Of a stretch of DNA of 33,797 nucleotides, positions 16,819 to 24,147 are shown piece by piece. The position numbers and the translations under genes are program-made. Position 1 is the stretch's first letter; the number at the start of each line of letters is the position of its first letter. The notes beneath the pieces are model-generated. The model saw nothing but the letters and a program-made list of their open reading frames with translations. It was not told the DNA's origin and did not search any database. Source of the DNA: Opitutaceae bacterium (GTDB lineage: Bacteria; Verrucomicrobiota; Verrucomicrobiia; Opitutales; Opitutaceae); assembly GCA_023269585.1 (NCBI GenBank), contig JAHFTC010000038.1, positions 1 through 33,797 on the forward strand, in the 5' to 3' direction.

Positions 16819-16903
16819 CTCTGCGTCCTCTGCGGCTCCGCGTGAGACCGGATTGGGGCTTATGATCGGAAGGTTCTCACGCGGAGACGCGGAGAGCGCG
16901 GAG
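16819..16903 (+). repeat. 85-bp palindromic element, copy E
   Basis: Nearly identical to copy D (a single difference seen in the left arm, CACGCGGAG for CACGGGGAG), 171 bp downstream of it. Confidence 0.9.
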
Positions 16904-16989
16904 GCGGGAGGACAGAGGAAGGTCCGTTTCGGGGAGGAACCGTAGTGGGCGCAGTGGGCCTCTTGGTGGCGGGAACTCTGGTGGATCGA

Positions 16990-17074
16990 CTCTGCGTCCT
17001 CTGCGGCTCCGCGTGAGGAGGGAGCGGGTTCGGATTCGGAAATGGGCGCACGCGGAGACGCGGAGAGCGCGGAG
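16990..17074 (+). repeat. 85-bp palindromic element, copy F
   Basis: The right arm is identical to D and E, but the linker (GGGAGCGGGTTCGGATTCGG) and flank differ. The tandem array therefore ends at its right arm. Confidence 0.9.
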
Positions 17075-17146
17075 ACGGACGGGCTTTTCTGCGAGGAGTA
17101 TTGCAGCAGAGGGCACGATGCGGACGGAGCAATTGAGGTGGATCGA

Positions 17147-17230
17147 CTCCGCGTACTCAGCGGCTCCGCGTGAGGTTGGATTGGATCCGGCTTCGGATGG
17201 GTCTCACGCGGAGGCGCGGAGAGCACGGAG
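17147..17230 (+). repeat. 85-bp palindromic element, copy G
   Basis: Right arm CTCCGCGTACTCAGCGGCTC, linker GGATTGGATCCGGCTTCGGA, left arm ending GGAGAGCACGGAG. It lies 46 bp beyond the 3' end of the restriction-modification gene. Confidence 0.87.
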
Positions 17231-17276
17231 GCCGAGGGGCTGAACGACGGCGTCGTCCAGCTACGGCGGAGAAGGT

Positions 17277-20200
17277 TCAGCGCAGGTAGGAGCCTTGGGT
17301 GTCGCCGCGGCGGGCGCGGCCGAGGGCCGCGAGAGTATCCAGAATCTCGGCGAGATCGGCGGGTTTGGCGCGGGCGAAACGGGTGGCGAGCTCGGCGGCG
17401 GTCACGGGCTTGGGCTCGGCGGCGAGGGCGGCCTCGACGGCTTGCGCGCGCTGGGCGAGAGGTGCGGGCCAGGGCCGCTTCGCGGTGGATTGCGGATTGC
17501 GGAGTGCGGATCGCGGATTGGCCGGAGGGGTCTTGCCGCGGGCGGATTTGCGGGCGCTGGATTTTAAGTCCCCAGCCTCAGTCAGACCGAGTTCGGGCTG
17601 CTGGGCTTCCTCTCGCCTCTCGCCTTTGGCCTCTAGCCTCGGCTTTTGGTACTCGGGCCGGAGCCAACGGATCGTGCCTTGGGCTTCTTCGGCGGCGCGG
17701 GCGGCGTTGAGGGCGACGACGCGTTCGAGGATCTCCTCGTCGGAGAGCGGCCAGGGCCAGCCGTAGGCGTCGGCCACGGCGGCATCGAGTTCGTCGTGGA
17801 GGTGCTTGAGCGTGGAGACGAGGGCGGCGTCGTGGAGGGCCTGCTCCTTGGTGGTGAGGGCGGTGCCGGCGCGGAGCTTTTCGAGGACGTTGTAGATGTC
17901 GGTGAGGCCGAGGCCGTGCTGCTGCTGGGCGCGCTTGCGGTGGGCGTCGAGCTCCTCGGCGAGTTGCCGGATCTTCGCCTTCTGCACCTCCGTGCACTCG
18001 GGGAAGGGGAAGGGATCGAAGCAGCGGGATTTGGCGTAGACCGGATCGTTGCCGACACCGAGCCAACTTCCGGCGGCGAGTGCATAGATAACGTGGATCC
18101 GACTGCTGAGTACGCCGAGGTGGAAGGCGTCTGCCGTCGTGATCGCCACGAGTTTGTGCTCAGGCACAATCTTCGAGCTGATAAATAGGAAGACGCGATG
18201 CTTGGCCGTCTCGACCGTAGCGATGTAGCGCTCGAGTCCAGCTACACCTGATCGGAATGTTTTCCGTGGCTCCCCAAATAGCCACCAATCGCGTTTCAGC
18301 TTCTCTCGCGCGTTTACGTCCCGCTCCGGCTTAACCGTGCGGAGAATATGGTCGAAGACCTTGGGAAAGTCGGCCCGCGCTTCTTCAGCGGTGTAGCCGA
18401 ACAGATCGATGACGAAGAGATCACGTGGGACGTCTGTGACGTCTCTACCATTTAGCAGGGGCTTAAGGACCTTCTCGACGCTCTTTACCTTCCCCAGCCC
18501 AAGCGCGCTGGCTTCGGCCCCCGTGAGCACGAAACCTCTGCCCGCCAGCATCATTCCGTTGATGCTGATGCCCTCGTTAGCTTTGAGCGGCTTGGCTGTC
18601 GCGACAGCGGCGCCGGTGGTGAGGTCGGCGGAGATGGGACCGAGATCGAGCGAGAGCTGGACGGAGTGTTCGCCGGTTTCTTCGTCGGGAGTCTCGGCGG
18701 TGACGGCGTGGAGACGGCCGGGCTCGGGGGCCGGGGTAGGAGCGAGCTTGCTCGCGATCTTGGACGCGGGTTTGGCGGACGGTTTCGGAATCGCCTGCAA
18801 GTAGGCTCCTACATTCGGAGACGGAAGGGCGTCGGCGAGCGGCGCCCCTACGCCGGAAGACTTCGGGGCGCCGACGGTCATCGCGATGCGGACGGCGGCA
18901 CACTCGGTGGCGTCAATCCACGGGTGATCGGGGATCGCGAAGACAAGGTAGATCCCTTTGTCGAGCGCGGCTTGGACGATGCGGCGGTTGAAGGTCTGCC
19001 GGATCGAGTTGGTGGTGATGAACCCGAAGCGGCGGGCGCGGCCGGCGCAGGTCAGCGCGGCGGCTTTGTGCCACCAGTACATCACGAAATCGGCGCTCTC
19101 CGGCACCTCGGGGTAGGCGGCGCGGAGGGTCTCGGTGTAGCCGTCGCCGAGGGATTGCTTCATCACTTTGTCGCCGAGGAAGGGCGGGTTGCCGACGATG
19201 AAATCGGCTTCGGGCCACTTGGCGGGGCGCGGGTTCTTGAAGGTGTCGAGCGGGCGGACGGCTTTCTCGTCGGGGATCTCGCGGCCGGTGGCGGGATCGA
19301 CTTTGTAGGTACGCCGGTCCCAGACGAAGCGCAGCGCGGCGCCTTTGATCTTGTCGGCGGGGCAGAAGGAGCCGTCGGTGGCGAGGAAGCCTTTGCCGTC
19401 GTAGGTGAGCACGGCGTCGCGGCACTCGATGTTGTGGAAGGCGCGCAGGACGGGCTCGGGCCAGTGGGTGCTGCCGCGGTTGCGGTGGTGCCACTGGAGG
19501 TGGCCGATCCAGAGCACAAGCTCGGCGACGGAGGCGGCGCGGGGGTTGAGCTCCAGTCCGAGGAACTGGTGCGGGTCGACGGTCTCGCCGGCGAGGTCGA
19601 GGCGCATGTTGTCGCCGAAGGACTCGACGAGCTCGAGCACCTCGCCCTCGAGGCGTTTCATGTGCTCAAGGGTGACGTAGAGAAAGTTGCCGGAGCCGCA
19701 GGCCGGATCGAGCACGCGGATACCGCAGAGCCGGTGGTGGAAGGCGCGGGTCTCTTTGATGGCGCCCTTCAGGTCGCCGCGGGTGGCGCGGGTGATGGCG
19801 GCGGCGCGCACGTTTTCCCATTCGTCGCGCAGGGGCTCGATGACGGTGGGGAGGACGAGGCGCTCGACGTAGGCGCGCGGCGTGTAGTGGGCGCCGAGCT
19901 TGTGGCGCTCGGCGGGGTCGAGGGCGCGCTCGAGGAGGGTGCCGAAGATGGCGGGCTCGACATGGCGCCATTCGAGAGCGGAGGCCTGGCGAAGGAGGGT
20001 GAGCTGCGGGCCGTCGAGCGGGAGCACGGCGGCATCGGCGAAGAGGCCGCCGTTGAAGTGGAGGAGCTTCTCGCGGAGGACGAGGGAGTAGCCGCCGCGG
20101 TTCATCTCCTCGAAGAGGCCTTTGAGGAGCGGCACGGCGGCGCGCGGGTCGCCTTTGACGGAGTCGAGGAGCGTCTTGAAACCTTCCTTCGGGAGGAGGC

Positions 20201-20954
20201 CCACGTCCTCGGCGAACATGCAGAAGAGGCAGCGCGAGAGGAAGGCGGCGACGAGCTTGGGCTCGTGGTCGCGCTCGAAGAGGCGGGCGAGGTTGGCGAG
20301 GAACTCGGCGACCTCGCGGGTGACGGCGGCGGCCTTCTTGGACTGGTCGAGCGAGTGCGGGTCGAGCCAGACGGCGCGGAGGCGTTCGCGCGGCTCCTCC
20401 TGGAGGAGATCGCGGAGGCGGATACGGAAGGTGCGGGCGTCGGGGTGGTGGAGGTAGGCTTTGCCCTTTTGGGAGAAGTCGGCGAAGAGCTCGAAGCTGT
20501 GGCCGACGTCGACGGTGACGATGAAGGGCGGCGGATCCTCGTCGAGCGGGAGGGATTCGACGTAGAGCTTCGCCTGCTCGCGGGCCTCGTGCATCTTGCG
20601 GTCCCAGGCCTCGGTGCCGCGGATGATGCCGCCGGAGCGCGGGGCGGAATCAGCGGCGGAGAGGGCGAACTCGGGCTGCTCGGTTGGGGCCTCGGCGTAC
20701 TGTTTGCACTCCAGCACGAAGCAGTCGCGGCGGTAGAGGTCGATGCGGCCGGTGGTCACCTTGCCATCGGAGCGGTGGAGGCGTACAGCGCGCTCGAAGA
20801 CGTAGGCGTTGGCAGCGGAGTCGGGGCCGGCGGGATCGGGGCGCGGGAGGTCGAGCACCTCGCAGAGTTCGGAGAGGAAGAGCTGGTAGTTGGCGCGCTC
20901 GGCGCGTTGGGCGCCGGACCAGCGGTCGATGAAGGACTGGAGGGTGAGGGGCAA
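17277..20954 (-). CDS. Single-chain restriction-modification protein (MmeI-like, type IIL/IIG): nuclease + N6-adenine methyltransferase + target recognition
   Basis: 1225-residue fusion that would both methylate and cut DNA at one site. The N-terminal nuclease region has GRIDLYRRDCFVLECKQ, giving a PD-(D/E)XK-type D72...E82-x-K84. A helical spacer leads to the gamma-class methyltransferase: SAM motif DPACGSGNF (416-424) and catalytic GNPPF (588-592), so methylation is probably intact. The region after residue 750 should hold target recognition. The apparent start is TTG at 20954, directly beside a heptamer array; no in-frame ATG lies near, so the start is uncertain. Three stretches are dispersed repeats read in-frame: REP pair at residues about 701-740, heptamers at about 1104-1115 and 1145-1156. 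The gene stands alone between palindrome copies G and H, as expected for an acquired defence gene. Confidence 0.9.
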   Translation of the reverse strand: MPLTLQSFIDRWSGAQRAERANYQLFLSELCEVLDLPRPDPAGPDSAANAYVFERAVRLHRSDGKVTTGRIDLYRRDCFVLECKQYAEAPTEQPEFALSAADSAPRSGGIIRGTEAWDRKMHEAREQAKLYVESLPLDEDPPPFIVTVDVGHSFELFADFSQKGKAYLHHPDARTFRIRLRDLLQEEPRERLRAVWLDPHSLDQSKKAAAVTREVAEFLANLARLFERDHEPKLVAAFLSRCLFCMFAEDVGLLPKEGFKTLLDSVKGDPRAAVPLLKGLFEEMNRGGYSLVLREKLLHFNGGLFADAAVLPLDGPQLTLLRQASALEWRHVEPAIFGTLLERALDPAERHKLGAHYTPRAYVERLVLPTVIEPLRDEWENVRAAAITRATRGDLKGAIKETRAFHHRLCGIRVLDPACGSGNFLYVTLEHMKRLEGEVLELVESFGDNMRLDLAGETVDPHQFLGLELNPRAASVAELVLWIGHLQWHHRNRGSTHWPEPVLRAFHNIECRDAVLTYDGKGFLATDGSFCPADKIKGAALRFVWDRRTYKVDPATGREIPDEKAVRPLDTFKNPRPAKWPEADFIVGNPPFLGDKVMKQSLGDGYTETLRAAYPEVPESADFVMYWWHKAAALTCAGRARRFGFITTNSIRQTFNRRIVQAALDKGIYLVFAIPDHPWIDATECAAVRIAMTVGAPKSSGVGAPLADALPSPNVGAYLQAIPKPSAKPASKIASKLAPTPAPEPGRLHAVTAETPDEETGEHSVQLSLDLGPISADLTTGAAVATAKPLKANEGISINGMMLAGRGFVLTGAEASALGLGKVKSVEKVLKPLLNGRDVTDVPRDLFVIDLFGYTAEEARADFPKVFDHILRTVKPERDVNAREKLKRDWWLFGEPRKTFRSGVAGLERYIATVETAKHRVFLFISSKIVPEHKLVAITTADAFHLGVLSSRIHVIYALAAGSWLGVGNDPVYAKSRCFDPFPFPECTEVQKAKIRQLAEELDAHRKRAQQQHGLGLTDIYNVLEKLRAGTALTTKEQALHDAALVSTLKHLHDELDAAVADAYGWPWPLSDEEILERVVALNAARAAEEAQGTIRWLRPEYQKPRLEAKGERREEAQQPELGLTEAGDLKSSARKSARGKTPPANPRSALRNPQSTAKRPWPAPLAQRAQAVEAALAAEPKPVTAAELATRFARAKPADLAEILDTLAALGRARRGDTQGSYLR
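17487..17521 (+). repeat. Heptamer minisatellite inside the restriction-modification gene, GGATTGC family
   Basis: Five 7-base units (GGATTGC twice, GGAGTGC, GGATCGC, GGATTGG). On the minus strand it encodes NPRSALRNPQST near the C-terminus, without breaking the frame. Confidence 0.9.
17610..17643 (+). repeat. Heptamer minisatellite inside the restriction-modification gene, CTCTCGC family
   Basis: Units CTCTCGC, CTCTCGC, CTTTGGC and CTCTAGC, then CTCGGC. It is read in-frame as RLEAKGERREE on the minus strand. The same family flanks an insert in uvrA (33475-33610). Confidence 0.88.
18736..18852. repeat. REP-like palindromes read in-frame inside the restriction-modification gene
   Basis: GTAGGAGCGAGCTTGCTCGC (from 18736; GCGAGC/GCTCGC stem) faces an inverted relative ending GGCTCCTAC at 18812 (GCCTGC/GTAGGC stem). 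This head-to-head pair resembles a BIME. A third, GTCGGCGAGCGGCGCCCCTA, ends at 18852. On the minus strand they encode a Pro/Ala/Lys-rich linker between the methyltransferase and the recognition region. Confidence 0.8.
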
Positions 20955-20961
20955 CGGATTT

Positions 20962-20989
20962 GCGATTGGAGATTGCCGATTTTCGATTG
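20962..20989 (+). repeat. Degenerate heptamer array at the start of the restriction-modification gene
   Basis: Units GCGATTG, GAGATTG, CCGATTT and TCGATTG, sharing the core GATT at a 7-base period. It occupies the leader just upstream of the TTG start. With copy H, the decamer repeat and the pyrC terminator it accounts for much of 20955-21376; no gene is seen there. Confidence 0.75.
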
Positions 20990-21084
20990 GTCGGAGGCGG
21001 GGCGAGTCTTGAAGCGAAAATCCAGGATACGGAAGGCGGACTCAGGAGGAAACCACAGCGGAGCGCGACAATGGCCGCGTGCTA

Positions 21085-21169
21085 CTCCGCGTTCTCCGCG
21101 GCTCCGCGTGAGGCTGGATTGGGTTTGGATTCGGAGAGGGTCGCACGCGGAGGCGCAGAGGGCGCGGAG
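21085..21169 (+). repeat. 85-bp palindromic element, copy H
   Basis: Right arm CTCCGCGTTCTCCGCGGCTC, linker GGATTGGGTTTGGATTCGGA, left arm ending GAGGGCGCGGAG. It lies 130 bp upstream of the restriction-modification start, so that gene is bracketed by copies G and H. Confidence 0.88.
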
Positions 21170-21184
21170 GACGGAAGAGGGAAC

Positions 21185-21214
21185 CACTAATGCACACTTA
21201 TGGGCACTAATGGG
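21185..21214 (+). repeat. Decamer repeat (3 units)
   Basis: Three 10-base units in register: CACTAATGCA, CACTTATGGG and CACTAATGGG. It is AT-richer than its surroundings and stands between copy H and the pyrC terminator. Confidence 0.75.
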
Positions 21215-21315
21215 GGACGGGAAAGAGTGGGGACGGGGGCGGCGGGGTGTCGAGCGAAGAGGCGATGAAGGCGAGTGCTGCTCCGGAGCGACCCTCGCAA
21301 CGTACGGCGGCGTTG

Positions 21316-21346
21316 AAAAAAGAAGAGCTGCTCTCGCGAGCAGCTC
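21316..21346 (-). terminator. Intrinsic terminator of the pyrBC operon
   Basis: On the minus strand GAGCTGCTC pairs perfectly with GAGCAGCTC over a GCGA tetraloop, followed by TTCTTTTTT. The stem is 21325-21346 and the T-tract reaches 21316. It is the only textbook Rho-independent terminator I see in the window, 30 bp after the pyrC stop. Confidence 0.9.
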
Positions 21347-21376
21347 CACGGGAACGGGCGGCGGGTGATCGCGGGC

Positions 21377-22672
21377 TCAGGCGACGATCTTGCCGTCCTG
21401 GTAGACGACCTTGCCGGCGACGATCGTGGTGTGGACCTTGCCGCGCAGCTTGCGGCCGTGCCAGGGGGAGTTGGACGACTTGCTGAAGCCCTTGGCGGCG
21501 TCGTAGGTCCACTCCTCGTTGGGGTCGAAGAGGACGATGTCGGCGGCGGCTTCGGGCGAGAGGGTGCCGGCGGGGAGCTTCAGCACCTGCGCGGGCTTGA
21601 TCGTCATCAGCTCGACGAGGCGGCGGAGGGTGAACTTGTTCTCCTTCACCAGAGTCTGGTGGCAGACGGGGAACGCCGTCTCCAGACCGAGGATGCCGAA
21701 CGGGGCGTGGTCGAATTCCTTGTCCTTCTCGAAGTTGGTATGCGGCGCGTGGTCGGTGGCGAGGCAATCGATGGTGCCGTCGCGCAGGCCCTCGATGATC
21801 GAGCGGCGGTCCTCCTCGGTGCGCAGCGGCGGGTTCATCTTGAAGTGGGTGTCGTAGCCGGCCAGCGCGGTGTCGGTGAGCGCGATGTGGTGCGGGGTGG
21901 CCTCGGCGGTGATGCAGACGCCGCGGGCCTTGGCGCGGCCGACGAGCTCGACGGAGTATTTCGAGCTGAGGTGCTGGAGATGGATCTGGTGCTCGGTGTA
22001 GGTCGAGAGGATGACGTTGCGCGAGACGATCATGTCCTCGGCGGCGTTGGGCCAGCCCTTCAAACCGAGCTTGGTGGACATGAAGCCCTCGTTCATGACC
22101 GCGCCCTGCGTCATTGCAGAGTCCTGACAGTGGTCCATGACCGGGATGCCGAACATCTTCGCGTACTCGACGGCGCGGCGCATGAGCTCGTTGTTCTGCA
22201 CGCACATGCCGTCGTCGGTGATGGCGACGCAGCCGGCGCGGGCGAGGGAGCCGATGGGCGCGAGGGCCTGGCCCTTCATGCCCACGGTGATGCAGCCGGT
22301 CGGATACACGTGGACGATGGCGGCGCGCTCGATGGCGTCCTGGATGAACTGCACGGTGCCGGCGTGGTCGACGGCCGGGCTGGTGTTCGGCATGCAGACG
22401 ACCGTGGTGAAACCGCCGGCGGCGGCGGCGCGGCAGCCGGTCTCGATGGTCTCCTTGTGCGTCTGGCCGGGTTCGCGGAAATGGACGTGGATGTCGACGA
22501 AGCCGGGGGCGGCGACGAGGCCCTTGGCGTCGATCTTCTGCGCCTTCTTCTTCTGCTCGGCGGTGAGCTTGGCGACGATCTTGCCGTCGACGGCGAAGAC
22601 ATCGCCCTGGGCGTCGCGCTTGTTGGCGGGATCGATGACGCGGGCGTGGGAGATCCAGAGAATCTTGGACAT
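21377..22672 (-). CDS. pyrC: Dihydroorotase (class I)
   Basis: 431-residue zinc amidohydrolase that interconverts carbamoyl aspartate and dihydroorotate, step three of pyrimidine synthesis. DIHVHFREPG (metal ligands H62 and H64, substrate Arg) is followed by CMPNTSP, AITDDG (metal-bridging Asp region), MDHCQD and EATPHH (metal His residues). The catalytic Asp is in ATDHAPH. All expected active-site residues are present and the length fits class I enzymes. It follows pyrB by 41 bp and is closed by a strong terminator. No Shine-Dalgarno sequence is seen before the ATG. Confidence 0.96.
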   Translation of the reverse strand: MSKILWISHARVIDPANKRDAQGDVFAVDGKIVAKLTAEQKKKAQKIDAKGLVAAPGFVDIHVHFREPGQTHKETIETGCRAAAAGGFTTVVCMPNTSPAVDHAGTVQFIQDAIERAAIVHVYPTGCITVGMKGQALAPIGSLARAGCVAITDDGMCVQNNELMRRAVEYAKMFGIPVMDHCQDSAMTQGAVMNEGFMSTKLGLKGWPNAAEDMIVSRNVILSTYTEHQIHLQHLSSKYSVELVGRAKARGVCITAEATPHHIALTDTALAGYDTHFKMNPPLRTEEDRRSIIEGLRDGTIDCLATDHAPHTNFEKDKEFDHAPFGILGLETAFPVCHQTLVKENKFTLRRLVELMTIKPAQVLKLPAGTLSPEAAADIVLFDPNEEWTYDAAKGFSKSSNSPWHGRKLRGKVHTTIVAGKVVYQDGKIVA

Positions 22673-22713
22673 GGGAGGTGGCGCGGAGCGGCGGAAAGGG
22701 GGCGGGGGGCGGG

Positions 22714-23661
<948 letters not shown>

Positions 23662-23763
23662 GGATATGAAGGGCGGGATCGCGCTGTGCTGGGCGCGGGC
23701 CGCGAGGGGTTTTGTGAGACCGGTGGGAGGGCCGGTCAAAGCGGAAAAGGGGCGGTGGGGGGC

Positions 23764-23825
23764 GGACGGTGGACAGTGGACGGTGGACAGTGACGGTGGG
23801 CGGTGGACGGTGGGCGGTGGACGGT
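23764..23825 (+). repeat. Heptamer minisatellite, GGACGGT family (9 units)
   Basis: Units of GGACGGT, GGACAGT and GGGCGGT follow one another in register; one unit has lost a base. It is the longest heptamer array in the window and lies upstream of pyrB. The 479-bp gap 23662-24140 holds this array, the hairpin at 23853 and the REP-like elements at 24020-24147, and no gene. Confidence 0.92.
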
Positions 23826-23852
23826 GGACCGGAGAGTGTGGGGCCTTCCTGG

Positions 23853-23886
23853 CCGCGTTCCCAGCCGCGTACCTACGGGAACGCGG
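23853..23886. repeat. Perfect 10-bp hairpin
   Basis: CCGCGTTCCC (23853-23862) pairs with GGGAACGCGG (23877-23886) over a 14-base loop. It has no T-tract, so it is more likely REP-type DNA than a terminator. Confidence 0.7.
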
Positions 23887-24019
23887 CGGGCGCTGGCGCG
23901 CTTGCGATACGCGGCGGGGCGGAGGCCGGGTTCTTGCTCGTCCCGCTCGCCGTGGCGCCGCTCAGCGCGACGATCTTCGCGTTCCCGTTGGCAGAGCGAG
24001 CTGCGCGAATCCCCGGGCC

Positions 24020-24147
24020 CAGTCTCCGACTGGACCTGCGGGGTGAACCGGCGGACGAGTAGGAGCGGTCTCCGACCGGTCGCTCAAGGCGTGAGTCGGA
24101 GAGCGTGCCGGAGCCGTGAGCGCCCAGTTGAAGGCTGGACCTACGGG
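24020..24147. repeat. Cluster of three REP-like palindromes
   Basis: CAGTCTCCGACTGGACCTGC starts at 24020 (CAGTC/GACTG stem). GTAGGAGCGGTCTCCGACCG starts at 24059. CCAGTTGAAGGCTGGACCTA starts at 24124 (CCAG/CTGG stem). The last one reads GTAGGTCCAGCC on the minus strand and supplies the TAG stop of the 2016-residue gene. Confidence 0.75.

Larger units (their letters stand above)
16541..17017 (+). repeat. 171-bp tandem repeat array (about 2.8 units)
   Basis: Near-identical units recur at a 171-172-bp spacing: the marker ACAGAGG starts at 16569, 16741 and 16912. Each unit runs from a left arm of the palindromic element, through a spacer of about 87 bp (GGACAGAGGAAGGTCC...GGTGGATCGA), to a right arm. 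Copies D and E are therefore formed across unit junctions. Because 171 is divisible by three, the minus strand stays open in one frame and mimics a repetitive protein; I do not call it a gene. With copies F and G it fills 16370-17276, in which no gene is seen. Confidence 0.93.

Noticed and set aside
16541..17017. Possible CRISPR array
   Set aside because: The unit is 171 bp with nearly identical spacers, not short repeats with unique spacers, and there are no cas genes.
16399..17226. Open frame of 275 codons on the minus strand with a 57-residue internal repeat
   Set aside because: It is the translation of the 171-bp tandem array; the length is divisible by three so no stop appears. There is no plausible start site and the sequence belongs to non-coding palindromes.
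18666..21368. Plus-strand open frame of about 900 codons
   Set aside because: Antisense to the restriction-modification gene, which has recognisable SAM and NPPF motifs; the shadow has none.
23853..23886. Strong hairpin as terminator for the 2016-residue gene
   Set aside because: It lies about 250 bp past the stop, has no T-tract, and sits in a REP-like cluster, so I listed it as a repeat.
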